Positions 28,387 through 40,254 of a DNA stretch of 64,000 bases are shown here, one piece after another. The translations under genes were made by a program, and so were the position numbers. The DNA lies in the NCBI GenBank assembly GCA_963724645.1, contig CAVRVJ010000010.1, positions 62,001 through 126,000 on the forward strand, in the 5' to 3' direction. This DNA comes from CAVXSP01 sp963724645. Lineage in GTDB: Bacteria; Acidobacteriota; Vicinamibacteria; Vicinamibacterales; SCN-69-37. Below the pieces are notes generated by a model that made no database searches, was not told the DNA's origin, and saw nothing but the letters and a program-made list of their open reading frames with translations. Every line of letters starts with the position of its first letter. Position 1 is the stretch's first letter.

Positions 28387-29142
28387 GTGGCTGAACTTCC
28401 GGCGCGCCACGTCCACCGCGGCGGCGTCGACGTGCGCATCGTGACCTACAACGTTCACCGGTGCCGCGGTCTGGATCGCCGCACGCGGCCGCAACGCATC
28501 GCCGAGGTGCTGGCCGCCATCGACCCGGACATCGTCGCCTTGCAGGAAGTCATCGGCCCCGGCGCGACGGGCAGCGGCCACGCGGAGCTCATCGGCGCCG
28601 GCCTGGGCATGGGCTGGGTGATGGCCGCGGCGCGGGAGTTGCGCAACCATCAGTTCGGGAATGTCGTGCTGAGCCGGTTCCCGATTCGTGAACATTCTCA
28701 GCACGATCTGTCCTGGAAAACCTGCGAGCCTCGATGCAGTCAGCGGGTCGCGATCGACGTCGGCGGGGCTGCCCCGCTGCAGATCTTCAACGTGCACCTG
28801 GGCACGGCGCTGCTCGAGCGGCGGTATCAGGCGAGCCGGTTGGCGGCCTGGGTCCACGACCGGCGCGTCCCGAGTCCGAAGCTCGTGTTGGGCGATTTCA
28901 ATGAATGGTCGCGCGGAATCGCGGAGGACATCCTCGCCAGGAAACTGAACAGCATTGACCTGTATCCCCACCTGAAGCGACGCCGGACCTACCCGGGCAT
29001 CTTTCCGCTGCTCCACCTGGATCACATCTATTTCGAAGGGGATATCGACGTCAGGCGGATTGAGTTGCCGCGGACGCGACTGGCAATGGTCGCCTCAGAT
29101 CACCTGCCGCTGGTGGCGGACATTCGCGTCAAGTTTGCCTGA
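28387..29142 (+). CDS. Endonuclease/exonuclease/phosphatase family protein
   Basis: 251 residues with the complete EEP catalytic set: RIVTYNVHRCRGLDRR (Asn), DIVALQEV (Glu), FNVHLGTALLERRYQASRLA, LVLGDFNEWSRG (Asp, Asn), LLHLDHIYFEG and MVASDHLPLVAD (terminal Asp-His). No signal peptide is seen. It likely acts on phosphodiesters (nucleic acid or phospholipid headgroups). Start used is GTG 28387. An upstream -10 (TATGAT, 28301-28306) followed 7 nt later by ATG 28313 suggests a longer N-terminus joined by an indel. Confidence 0.85.
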   Translation: MAELPARHVHRGGVDVRIVTYNVHRCRGLDRRTRPQRIAEVLAAIDPDIVALQEVIGPGATGSGHAELIGAGLGMGWVMAAARELRNHQFGNVVLSRFPIREHSQHDLSWKTCEPRCSQRVAIDVGGAAPLQIFNVHLGTALLERRYQASRLAAWVHDRRVPSPKLVLGDFNEWSRGIAEDILARKLNSIDLYPHLKRRRTYPGIFPLLHLDHIYFEGDIDVRRIELPRTRLAMVASDHLPLVADIRVKFA

Positions 29143-29156
29143 CTCTGAATTGAGGA

Positions 29157-29378
29157 TTACCCTTCGCCTTCGTAGTCCGGCTGGATGCGCAACCCCAGGC
29201 GTGTCGAGGGCCGCAGCGCCTCGCGGTGGTCGAACACCGGCAGGCCGCCGACATGGGCGGAGATCGTGCACCCGTCGGCTTTCTTCTGGACCATCACCGT
29301 GACGGGGCTGCCTTCGACACCCGTCCGAAACCCGACGAGGCATCCGCACGACAAGCGAGCGATCATCGGCTTGCTCAT
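29157..29378 (-). CDS. Small conserved hypothetical protein
   Basis: 73 residues: MIARLSCGCLVGFRTGVEGS, VTVMVQKKADGCTISAHVGG, LPVFDHREALRPSTR. The CGC pair and a later Cys could bind metal. It is intact, on the same strand and 13 bp after the TlpA gene. No family was recognised. Confidence 0.55.
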   Translation of the reverse strand: MSKPMIARLSCGCLVGFRTGVEGSPVTVMVQKKADGCTISAHVGGLPVFDHREALRPSTRLGLRIQPDYEGEG

Positions 29379-29391
29379 GATTCCGGTCCGG

Positions 29392-29932
29392 TCACAACAG
29401 CGCCTTCATCTGCGCCTCGAGCCAGTCTTTCGACGCCGCCCCGGGATGCTTCGTCGCCACACAGCCGTTCGACGCCACGAACCAGGAGACTGGCACCGCC
29501 AGTTCCGCATCATACGCCTCGAGGAACTCGTCATGGCCCAGACCGACCAGCAACGGGTAGTTCACCTTGTTGGCGGCAGCAAACTTCTGCAGTTGCTCGG
29601 GAGGATCATCGACCGAGATGCCGAGAATGGCGAGATGGCTCGACTTGTACTTGTCCGCCAGCGCGATCAGCGCCGGGATTTCCTCCTTGCACGGGCCGCA
29701 CCAGGTCGCCCAGAAATTGAGGACGAGCGGGCGCCCTCGGTAGGCCGCCAGGCTCACCGTCGTCGCCGTGCATATCCTTGACGCTGAAATCGAGCTTCGC
29801 GCGATCCTTCAGCTCGCACGAGGGCTGGCGATGACAGGCCACGACGACGAGAGCCAGTCCCGCGGCCACAGCGGCCGCCCGCGCCAATGAGCCGAGGGGT
29901 CCGCGTCCAGGACCCGGGGTCGCATCCTGCAT
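29392..29932 (-). CDS. TlpA-like thioredoxin-fold lipoprotein (frameshifted)
   Basis: About 180 residues. The lipobox is ALVVVACHR. The thioredoxin domain begins LDFSVKDMHGDDVSLAAYRG and contains LVLNFWATWCGPCKEEIPAL (CGPC active site), LAILGISVDDPPEQLQKFAA and VPVSWFVASNGCVATKHPGA. An indel near 29765 splits the frame. TlpA/ResA proteins reduce periplasmic disulfides, for example for cytochrome c maturation. Confidence 0.88.
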
Positions 29933-30193
29933 CTCCTCACATTACTACAGTACCGCTGCCCTCCAGATGCCACTGTGGACGAGCAATCGTCCTCCGCAGG
30001 CCACGCACGATCGGAACCCGGCGTCCGCTTTTGCGACGGCCTCGGAAGGCACGCACTTTGCTCCTGCCCAACCACGGGGACGGCCCGCGCAGGGGGGCGG
30101 CGGGCCGACGCCCCGCCCGACCCGACGGTCGTTCGTCTGAATGAAGGTGTAAGATCCGACTAGACACCACGTCTTTCGCCCGAGGTACTGCTT
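29933..30193. other. Divergent intergenic region
   Basis: About 260 bp between the TlpA gene and the next plus-strand gene. No convincing ORF is seen. A possible -10 (TAAGAT) lies about 40 nt before the downstream ATG. The stretch 30086-30115 is GC-rich and could fold, but shows no clear motif. Confidence 0.4.
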
Positions 30194-33100
30194 ATGCGGA
30201 TGCGCCGCTCGCGCATATATGCGCTGATCTTCGGACTCGCTGCGTTCCTGGTGCTGACTGCCACGCCGGCCCCGATCGCGGCGCAGACGCCCTTCGTCCC
30301 GTACTACGGGAAGAACAGCATCCGGTACAACAATTTCGACTGGCACATCTACAAGACAGACCATTTCGAAATCTGGTACTACCCGGAAATCGAGAAGCAT
30401 CTCGAGAAGGTCGCCTCCTACGCCGAAAGCGCGTATCAGCACGTCAGCTCCGAGCTGAAGCACGATCTGGCGTCGAAGGTGCCGCTCATCATCTTCAAGA
30501 CGGAAAGCGAGTTCCAGCAGCAGCACATCTCAGGGGAGGAGTTGCCGGAAGGGGTCCTGGCGTTCGCCGAGCCGGAGCGCAACCGGATGGTGCTGCCGAT
30601 CGACGAGCCGTCGGACCGCCTGTACCAGCTCATCACGCACGAACTCACGCACATCTTCGAGTTCGACATCATTCCTCGCGGCCTGGTCTCCGGCGGCCTG
30701 CCGCTCTGGATGGATGAAGGGCTGTCCGACTACATGGCGGGCGCCTGGAATCCGGTCGATCTGATGACCGTGCGCGACGCCGCGTTGACCGACAACGTGC
30801 CGCGCATGAGCGAGATGAACAGCCAGCCGATGTCGGGCCGCGCGCCGTACTAGCTGGGCCACGCGACGTTCGAGTTCATCGAGTCGAAGTGGGGCAAGGA
30901 CGGGCTGCGGCAGTTCCTCTTCTCGCTGCGCAAGAGCGTGATCGGCGGCGGCGAGAGCGCCTACGAAGAGGCGCTCAAGGTCAAGGCGGAAGACTTCGAC
31001 GACCAGTTCGATCGCTACCTGAAGGAGCGGTTCAAGCCGTTCCGCGACAAGGAGCGGCCGGCCGACTACGGGCGCGACCTGGCGCCGCGGCCGGGGAAGA
31101 CGGATTTTGTGGCGGTGGTCTCCATCGAGCCCTCGCCGACCGGCGACATGATCGCCGCCTTTGCCGCCAATTCGCACGATCAGGAATTCGACATCATCCT
31201 GCTGTCCGCGAGGGATGGGCAGGTCATCCGGAACCTCACGCCGGGCTTCGACAAGGATCGGGGGTTCGAGTACATCGCGATGGCCGGCGGCCTGCGCGGC
31301 AACATGGTTCCGTGGTTGGCCTGGGCGCCGGTCGGCGACGACATCGCGTACTTCGTCCGCACGGAGAAGGAAAAGACGCTCGTCATCCAGAACGTCATCA
31401 CCGGCAAGGCGGAACAGAAGTTCCATCTGAAGACGCCTCGACGCGCCGGAGTCGCCGGCGTTCAGCCCCGACGGCAAGAAGGTCGTCTTCTCCGCACTGC
31501 AGGGCGCGGTGGGCGATCTGTTCGCCGTCGATCTCGCCAGCGGCGAGATCGCGAATCTCACCAAGGACGAGTTCGCCGACTACGCGCCCGCGTATTCCCC
31601 CGACGGCAAGTCGATCGTCTACGCGGCCCACATCAGCGGCAACGACAAGCTGTTCCAGCTCGATCTGGCGACCGGCCAGAAGAAGCAGTTCACATTCGGC
31701 ACGCACGACGACACGGGCGCGAAGTTCTTCGACGATCACACGGTCATCTTCACGTCGACCGCCACCGATCCGAACGTCCCGATTTCGCCCGAAGTGGCGA
31801 AGAACGGCAACATCCCGAACGTCTGGTCGCTGGACCTCCGCAACGGGCAGCTGAAGCAATATACCGACTCGGCCACCGGCATCGTCTCGCCCGTCGTCCT
31901 CCGGCAGTCGTCCGCGCCGAAGATCGCGTTCGTCTCGTACTACAAGGGCGAGAACGGCATTCACGTGATCGAGCCGACCAAGCCGATCGCGACCGTGGCG
32001 TCGAGCGATTTCGGCGCGCCCGGTCCGGTCATCGATTTTCAGCCGCCGCTCAGCCACACGCTGCTGCGCGACAACATCCACAAGAAGAGCGCGTTCGAGA
32101 AGATGAGCATGGCGGGCCGGCCGCCGGTCAACCTGGGCGTGACGAGCGGCGGCACGTTCTACGGCAACACGGAGCTGGTGTTCACCGACGTGCTCGGGCG
32201 ACAAGCAGATCTCGTTCTTCGCCCAGTCGGTCTCGCAGTACCGCACGACGGCGTTCAGCTACCTGAACATCGAGCATCGGATTCAATACGCGCTCCAGGG
32301 GTTCTCGCAGGATCTCGTTCTACTACGGCCAGAATGCCGGCGCGCTGTACGATCCGGTGCTTGGGCCCCATCATCAACAGCGACCGTCAGCTGGCCGAGG
32401 CCGTCCAGAGCCAGAGAGGCGGCAGCGGGTTCGTGATTTATCCTTTCAACCGCTATTCACGCGTGGAACTGTCCGGCGGCTTTCTGCACTTGAGCGAGAA
32501 CTACACGAACCAGGGGCTGCAGGATGCCTCGATCGCCTACCAGCAGCAGAGCGGCCAGCCGATTTTCCGGAACGGCAACATGATCCCGCTCGGGATCAGC
32601 GTTCGTGCAGGAGACGACGGTGTTCCGCGAATTCGGGCCCGTTGCCGGCCGCTCGCTGCAGGTGTCGCTTCAACGCGTCCCCCCCGATAGGCGCGAACTG
32701 GATTTCGCGTCAGACGGTGGGAGCCGACATCCGGCACTACACGCGGCTCGCCGCCAACGGCGTGCTCGCGCTGCGGTTCAAGGCCCAGAAGAGCTGGGGG
32801 CAGCAGCCGGACTTCATGTACTTCGGCGGCAACTCCGAGCTGCGCGGCTACGATTACCTGCAGTTCATCGGCCACAAGGCGTTCTTCGCCAACGCCGAGC
32901 TGCGCTTCCCGCTCATCGACGCGATGCTGACGCCGTTCGGGGTGCTCGGCGGCCTGCGCGGCGTGTTCTTCGCGCGGCATCGGCGGCGCCGGATTCAACG
33001 GCCAGCGCTTCGTGCCCTGGACGTCGAAGGCCGAGATCTATCACGCCGGTCGCTCGGCTACAGGCAGGACGCGCTCGGCAATCTGACGCCGGTCTACGGG

Positions 33101-33340
33101 CACGCCGCAGACGCATCACCGGGTTCCGGCTGAGGGACGCCCGCGCGTCGTACGGGATCGGCCTCGAGACGGCGTTGCTCGGCCTGCCGATGCACTTCGA
33201 CTGGTCGTGGCGGACCCTCTTCAACAGCGAGTGGGAAGATAGCCTCTTCGGGTACCAGGCGCGCGACGGAGGGCGTGGCCTCAGGAAGCCAGTGGTTCCG
33301 CACGCCGAAGTTCAGCTTCTGGATCGGGTACGACTTCTGA
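30194..33340 (+). CDS. Peptidase-MA/TolB-propeller/BamA-like barrel protein (amber and frameshifts)
   Basis: About 1049 residues when reconstructed. A signal peptide precedes a gluzincin-like domain with YQLITHELTHIFEFDI (HExxH). TolB repeats follow (YAPAYSPDGKSIVYAAHISG, TGQKKQFTFGTHDDTGAKFF, FDDHTVIFTSTATDPNVP). The C-terminal outer-membrane barrel contains FMYFGGNSELRGYDYLQFIG, the BamA/surface-antigen strand, and ends FSFWIGYDF. The frame is interrupted by an in-frame TAG at 30851 (APY-stop-LGHATFEF). Indels lie near 31440, 32205, 32310, 32365, 32605, 32690, 32975, 33060-33110 and 33280. It is paralogous to 1614-4654. Confidence 0.75.
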
Positions 33341-34326
33341 CGTTCGTAATTAGGAATTCTGATTCAGAATCAGAATTCCTAATTCCAGCCTGTCTAATCT
33401 TTCTCAGCCTCACGCGCCTCACCGCGTGATCGCTTCCCTTCTCGAGCACCAGCCGCGCGCGGTCCCGGGTGGCGAGGATGTTCTCGCGCAGGTTGACGCC
33501 GTTGATCGTGCGCCAGATATGGCGGGCCGTCGCGTCGGCCTCTGCGTCGGTCAAGTGCGCATACCGATGGAAGTAGGCCGCGGGATTGCGGAACACCGTC
33601 TCGCGAAACGTGCGGAAGCGGGCGACGTACCATTCCTCGATGTCGCGCTCGTCGGCGTCAATGTAGATCGAAAAATCGAAGAAATCCGAGACGAACACAC
33701 GCGCGGGCCGGCCGGCGGCGCCGTCCCCCGTCTGCAGCACGTTCAGGCCTTCGACGAGCACGATGTCGGGCCGATCGACGACCTGGAATTCGCCCGGCGC
33801 GATGTCGTAGGCCTGGTGCGAATACACGGGCGCATGCACGGCGCCGCGGGCCTGCCTTGACGTCGGCCATGAACTGCACCAGCCGGCGCACGTCGTAGCT
33901 GTCCGGAAAGCCCTTGCGATGCATCAGCCCGCCGGCCTCGAGTGCGTGATTGGGCAGCAGAAACCCGTCGGTGGTGACCAGATCGACGCGGGGACTCTCC
34001 GGCCAGCGCGACGAGCAGCGCGCGAAGGATGCGCGCGAACGTGCTCTTCCCGACCGCGACGCTGCCCGCGATGCCGATGACGTACGGCGTGGCCGCCGGC
34101 AGGCTGCCGAGAAACGTGTCGGTCGCCTTGTGGAGCATCTGCGTCGCGGTGACGTGCAGATTCAGCAGACGCGAGAGCGGCAGATAGATCGTCTCGACTT
34201 CCCGAGCGAGACGCGCTCGTTGATGCCCTGCAGCTCTGCCAGGTCCGATTCACTCAGCGTGAGCGGCGTCGCCGCGCGCAGCCCCGCCCAGGAGGCGCGG
34301 TCGAAATCGAGGTAGGGAGAGGACAC
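33312..34326 (-). CDS. coaA: Type I pantothenate kinase (frameshifted)
   Basis: The protein starts at GTG 34326 (SSPYLDFDRASWAGLRAATP). It has Walker A VIGIAGSVAVGKSTFARIL, then LVTTDGFLLPN, GLMHRKGFPDSYDVRRLVQF, VHAPVYSHQAYDIAPGEFQV, IVLVEGLNVLQ and DFFDFSIYIDADERDIEEWY, all classic CoaA segments. It catalyses ATP-dependent phosphorylation of pantothenate, the first step of CoA synthesis. Frames change near 34205, 34005 and 33850. The family C-terminus (VRRVRLRK) is reached near 33400. The remaining ORF reads through the palindrome and may be an artefact. Confidence 0.9.
33348..33384. terminator. Perfect 17-bp palindrome between convergent genes
   Basis: AATTAGGAATTCTGATT and its exact complement AATCAGAATTCCTAATT surround a 3-nt loop. 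It lies between the stop of the barrel protein and the conserved end of pantothenate kinase. It is AT-rich and lacks a T-tract, so it may be a bidirectional 3'-end hairpin or an interspersed palindromic repeat. Confidence 0.6.
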
Positions 34327-34409
34327 GGGAGACGGCGATCAAGTTCGCGGAAGTCGCCAAGTGGCAGGGCCGTTCAGAACGTGCCCCTGCGTCACCTGCT
34401 CCCACTTCG

Positions 34410-34671
34410 CTATTTCTTGAAGTAATCCGTGTTCATCTGGATGTATTCCTTCCACTTCTCGGGGACTTCGTCGAGCGCGAAGATGGCCTCGACCGGGCAC
34501 GCGGGCACGCAGGCCCCGCAGTCGATGCACTCGTCAGGGTGGATGTTCAGTATCTTGGCGGTCTCGAACGCCGGTTCGTCCTTGCGCGGATGGATGCAGT
34601 CGACCGGGACACACGTCAACGCATGCGCTGTCCTTGGTGCCAATACACGGTTCGGTAATGACGTAAGCCAT
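34410..34671 (-). CDS. fdxA: 7Fe/8Fe ferredoxin (frameshifted)
   Basis: About 87 residues: MAYVITEPCIGTKDSACVDV, CPVDCIHPRKDEP, then HPDECIDCGACVPACPVEAI and VPEKWKEYIQMNTDYFKK. The N-terminal cysteine spacing with an insertion and the C-terminal CxxCxxCxxxCP match the FdxA [3Fe-4S][4Fe-4S] type. An indel near 34625 separates the two parts. The start ATG 34671 follows AGGAG. It could serve as electron donor to the siroheme reductase elsewhere in the window, though it is not linked to it. Confidence 0.9.
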
Positions 34672-34858
34672 TCGTCTCCTCTTCAATCGGGGCGGCCCCG
34701 ACGCACTCTCACCAGCGCCGCGAAGGCTCGCCTGCCCGGACGCCTGATGAGCCGCCCAGCCGCTCGTGCGTGGACCGTCACTCGTCGTCGCTGAGGCAGA
34801 AATGCGCGATACAAGGCATGCAAAAGGCACAAGGCACAGCCGCGCCTTTTGTCTTAAC

Positions 34859-36097
34859 ATGCCACGAATGGCGAGACGCGCGCGCGCCGCACTCCTGGCG
34901 ATGCTCGGCTGCCTGTGGGCCGCCCACGCCGCCGCGCAGCTGCCCGACGGCCCGTACGTCGCGGCCGCGGGACGCCTGACGCTGGGCGGCGAGCTGTCGG
35001 TCACGGCGAGCCCGCCCGATTCGGCCGCCTTTTTCAATTACACCGATTACGATCACGACGCCCTGCGGACCATCCGGGGCCGGCTGCTCGGACAGTGGCA
35101 GCCCGCGTCGCGGCTGGCGCTTCTCGGCGAGCTGCGTATCGAGAACACGGACAGCATCGAGGCCGCGGCGCTCTACGTCCGATGGCGGCCGTGGCTGCAT
35201 CGACGCCTTCGACATCCAGGCCGGCCGCATCCCGCCCGTCATTGGCGCGTTCGCGCGACACGCCTACGGACGCGACAATCTCGTCATCGGCGTGCCGCTC
35301 GCCTACCAGTACCTCACGTCGCTCCGGCCCGATGCCCTGCCGGCGACGGCTGACGATCTGCTGCGCATGCGCGCGCGCGGCTGGCGCCCGAGCTTCCCGA
35401 TTGGATCGCAGAGCGTCGGCGCCGGCCTGCCGCTCGTCGCCGGCATTCCACTGGGACACCGGCGTTGAGGGTCACTGGACCGGCGGGCGGCTCGATCTGG
35501 CCGGCGCGCTCACACGCGGCGCGCCTGCGATCGCCGATCCTCGGCGGACCACCACGACGGCCTGGAGGTGTCCGGGCGCGCGGCCGTCACGGCAGCGCCT
35601 GGACTGACGCTGGGCCTCTCGGCGGCCCGCGGGCACTGGATCGAGTCAGCGGTGCTCTCCAGGATCCCCGAGGACAGCCGCGATCAGACCGCCCAGTCGC
35701 TGGTCGGCACGGATGTCGAGTACGGCCGCGGTCGCCTGCTGGTGCGCGGGGAATGGCTGCGTAGCGCGTTTCGAGGTGCCACGCGTCGCCGCCCCGGTGC
35801 TCGATGCGCCGCTCGTCGCGGCGTCGGCCTTCGTCGAGGGCCGCTACCGCTGGCATCCGCGCTGGCAGGTCGTCGGGCCGGGTCGAGCGGCTGACTTTCA
35901 GCAACATCCGCGGCACGCTGGACGGCGGCGTACCCACGCCCTGGGATGCGCCGGTCGAGCGCGTCGAAGGCGGTCCTCGGCTTCCGTGCGGCGCGCAATC
36001 TGGAGATCCGCGCCGGCTGGCAGCAGAGATTGGCGTGACGCGGGTCGCGTGCTGAAGCGCGGGCTACCCGGCGATGCAGGTGCTCTATTGGTTCTGA
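34859..36097 (+). CDS. Putative outer-membrane beta-barrel protein (frameshifted)
   Basis: About 410 residues. The signal peptide is RARAALLAMLGCLWAAHAAA. Alternating strands with aromatic girdles follow: LTLGGELSVTASPPDSAAFF, IRGRLLGQWQPASRLALLGE, IDAFDIQAGRIPPVIGAFAR, NLVIGVPLAYQYLTSLRPDA. The last frames give WDTGVEGHWTGGRLDLAGAL and YPAMQVLYWF, with a terminal Phe as in barrels. It resembles short-chain porin-like proteins found with methylamine or copper cupredoxins. Frames change near 35190, 35450, 35545, 35775 and 35885. Confidence 0.6.
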
Positions 36098-36109
36098 GCA
36101 TCTTCAAGC

Positions 36110-36810
36110 GCCGGACGTCCGCCTTCGACGACGGTGGGCGCGCTCGCGATCGTGATCGCGATGACGGCTCGGCCGGTGTCGACACGGCGGTCACCGCGCG
36201 ACAGTCCGTCCCGGGAGCCATCCGCGGGCGCTCCGGTTTCCCGAGGGCGGCTCCACGGTCGCCCCACGGCCGACCGTCAGCGACCTCGGCACGCACCGAG
36301 CACATCCCGGTCGATCGACGCAAAAGCGTCGTCTATCTGGACGCCGGTGCCCCGGCAGGCGTTCGACGAACTGCCCGTCGGCGCGCGTCAGAATGGATCA
36401 GCGCAACGAGCAGTTCGTGCCGCGGCTGCTGGCGATCACGGTCGGGACCATCGTCGATTTTCCGAACAGCGACACCAAGTTTCACAACGTCTTCTCGCTG
36501 TCGAAGACTCACCCGTTCGACCTCGGCCGCTATCCGCCCGGCAAGTCCGGCTTCGAGCGATTCGATCGTCCCGGGCTGGTTCGCGTGTTCTGCGATATTC
36601 ACTCGCACATGAGCGGCTACATCCTGGTCTTCAGCCATCGGTACTTCGCCGTGACGGACGCAGACGGCCGATACGCGATCCCCAGGGTCCCGGCCGGCAC
36701 GTACACGCTGATGCTCTGGAGCGAACTCGGGACCGCCGAGCCGCGCCGGGTGACGGTGACCGACGGCGACGATCGCCGAAGTGGATATTCAGGTCGGCCG
36801 CGTGCCATGA
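36110..36810 (+). CDS. Periplasmic cupredoxin-like protein with CarboxypepD-type domain (frameshifted)
   Basis: The best-conserved part is RMDQRNEQFVPRLLAITVGT, VDFPNSDTKFHNVFSLSKTH, PFDLGRYPPGKSG and VRVFCDIHSHMSGYILVF. It carries His, Cys, His and Met typical of a type-1 copper site. A beta-sandwich follows (FAVTDADGRYAIPRVPAGTY). A membrane or signal segment (GALAIVIAMTA) lies upstream; the true start is not resolved because of at least three indels before 36390. The stop overlaps the kinase ATG (ATGA). It is placed between a barrel protein and a two-component system. Confidence 0.7.
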
Positions 36811-38548
36811 GCGTTTTTTCCTCTCTCACGAACCGAATCTTCATCGCCAGCGCCGTCCTCGTGCTCGGATCGATTGTCGTCCCCGTGTATTTCGTGAACG
36901 TCGCCGTGACCGCGCAGGCCAACGCCGAGCTCCGCCGCGGCCTGGACGAAGCCGCCCTGCTCGTCAACGACTACGTCACGCAGCGGTTCGAGAACTTCGT
37001 TCAGGTCGGCCGCGACGGTCGCCGATCTGCCCAAACTGAAATCGGCCGTCGACACGGATGATCCGCCGACCGTCAAGCCCATTGCGCCAGGACTACCAGC
37101 GGCAGATTCATGCGGACCTGTTCGTCGTCACGGGCAAGACCGGGCGCGTGCTGGCGAGTGTCGGTTCGGTGGCACCGCAGGATCGACGTGCTCGCGGAAA
37201 CGCTCGAATACTCATCTGGCCTCGAAGGAGACCGACTGGTTCTGGCCGTACGCGGGCGGGGTCATGAGACTCGCTGCGATTCCGTTGTCCATCAGTCCGG
37301 GCCCCGAACGCCTTGGCACCCTGATCGTCGGCTTCAGACTCGATCAGACAGCCGCAGCGAATCAAGACGCTCACCAACAGCGATCTCGTCATCGTCGCGG
37401 GCGGCCGGGTCGTGGCCTCGACGCTGGATGCCGGCCGCGTCGCCGGCCTGGCGGGTATGGCGTCATCGGGCGGCACGTTCGAACGACGGCTCGGCGAGGA
37501 GGACTACATCGGCCGCGCGCAGCCGCTGGGATCGCCGAGCGATCCCGTGGTGCTCGTCCTCCGCTCCCGCACTGAACGCCTGGCATTCCTCCAGCAACTG
37601 CACCGGCAGATCGCCATCACGGGCGTCGCCGCCGTGCTGGTGGCGACGCTGCTCGGCTACGCCATTGCCCGGACGGTCACGCGCCCGCTGCGCGCGGTCA
37701 CGGCCACGATGCGGGAAATGGCCGCGACCGGCGATCTCGCGCGGACGGTACCGGCCGTAGCGGCCGTGGGACGACGAAGACGCCCGGCTGCTCGCGAAAA
37801 CGTTTCGCCAACTGACGACCGCGCTCGATCGCTTTCAGCGCGAGGCGTCCCAGCGCGAGCGGCTATCATCGCTGGGCCGGCTTTCGACCGTGATTGCCCA
37901 CGAGGTGCGTAATCCGCTGATGATCATCAAGACCGCGCTGCGCGGCCTGTGGCGCCACGCCTCGCCGGACGTGGTAGAAGTGGCCGGCAGCATCGACGAG
38001 GAAGTCAACCGGATCAATCACGTGGTCACCGACGTGCTCGACTTCGCCCGGCCGATTCGCTTCTCCCTCCAGACCGCGGACCTGGTGCAGATCTGCCGCG
38101 AGGCGGCGCAGGCCGTGACCTCGGAAGCCGAGGACGTGCCGGTGGCCTTCGAGCCCTCCGACGCCGAGGCACCGGTCGTGACCGACATCGAGCGCCTGCG
38201 CGGCGTTCTGGTGAACGTGCTGACCAACGCGCAGCACGCCGTCCGCGCGCGGGGCATCGACGGCCAAGCCCCGCCGCCGGTTCACATTCAAACCAATCGA
38301 GCCGGAGGCCATCGCTGGCAAATCGAAGTGCGCGACCGCGGCATCGGCATCGCCGCCGGCCGATCTGCCGCGCGTCTTCGAGCCGTTTTTCACCACGCGC
38401 CGCACCGGCTCCGGCCTCGGACTGGCCCTCGCCCGCAATATTATCGAAGGGCCTCGGCGGCTCGATTGCCGTGGAAAGCCAGGTCGATGCCGGCACGACC
38501 GTGCGCATCGAGCCTGCCGGAAACGTCGCAACAGTCCCCGAGACCCCT

Positions 38549-38552
<4 letters not shown>
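36807..38552 (+). CDS. NtrB-like sensor histidine kinase (heavily frameshifted)
   Basis: About 580 residues. TM1 is IFIASAVLVLGSIVVPVYFV, then a periplasmic sensing loop. TM2 is IAITGVAAVLVATLLGYAIA, followed by HAMP (TVTRPLRAVTATMREMAATG). The kinase core has the H box LSTVIAHEVRNPLMIIKTAL, N box VLVNVLTNAQHAVRA, G1 VRDRGIGIA and G2 RRTGSGLGLALARNIIEGLG. Frames change near 37020, 37090, 37190, 37225, 37365, 37765, 38360 and 38455. ATGA overlaps join it to the cupredoxin gene before and the regulator after. Confidence 0.82.
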
Positions 38553-39924
<1,372 letters not shown>

Positions 39925-39938
39925 GGGGCACTTACGTC

Positions 39939-39959
39939 CTACGTAACGCGCTTACGTAG
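39939..39959. terminator. Short hairpin after the NtrC-type gene
   Basis: CTACGTAA and TTACGTAG form a perfect 8-bp stem around CGCGC, 15 nt after the stop codon. There is no T-tract, so intrinsic termination is uncertain. Confidence 0.35.
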
Positions 39960-40057
39960 CTCGGCAGGTCGACGGGCTCGAAACGGGGCTCCGCCCGACA
40001 GCCGATCCGGCATCGTCTTTGCTATCTCAACTGCACGCGACCCGAATCAGGGCGTAG

Positions 40058-40197
40058 AGGTCTCGAGAGGGAGCGAGGACGGTGTGACGTCCTGAGGGGT
40101 TGGGGGACCGACGCGGTCTTGATGCTCGTTGCCGGGCCGAGACCGCAGGAACGATCGCTCGGACGCGCCTGCTACTCCTCGCTCCCTCTGGGGACCT
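40058..40197. repeat. 140-bp structured element with 22-bp inverted ends
   Basis: The termini AGGTCTCGAGAGGGAGCGAG-GA (40058-40079) and TCCTCGCTCCCTCTGGGGAC-CT (40176-40197) are complementary at 20 of 22 positions. Inside, GCGGTCT...AGACCGC and GACCG-ACG-CGGTC can pair as alternatives. No ORF is convincing. It could be a MITE-like element or a structured RNA. It occupies most of the gap between the NtrC-type regulator and the next cupredoxin gene. Confidence 0.5.
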
Positions 40198-40254
40198 CGG
40201 GGCAATGACACAATGAATTCGTGGTAATCGGGACGCGTCGCTGCCCGGCGATAT

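Noticed and set aside
30851..30853. TAG as recoded amino acid (pyrrolysine)
   Set aside because: No pylS/pylT is visible, TAG ends other genes here normally (for example 40616), and many errors surround it.
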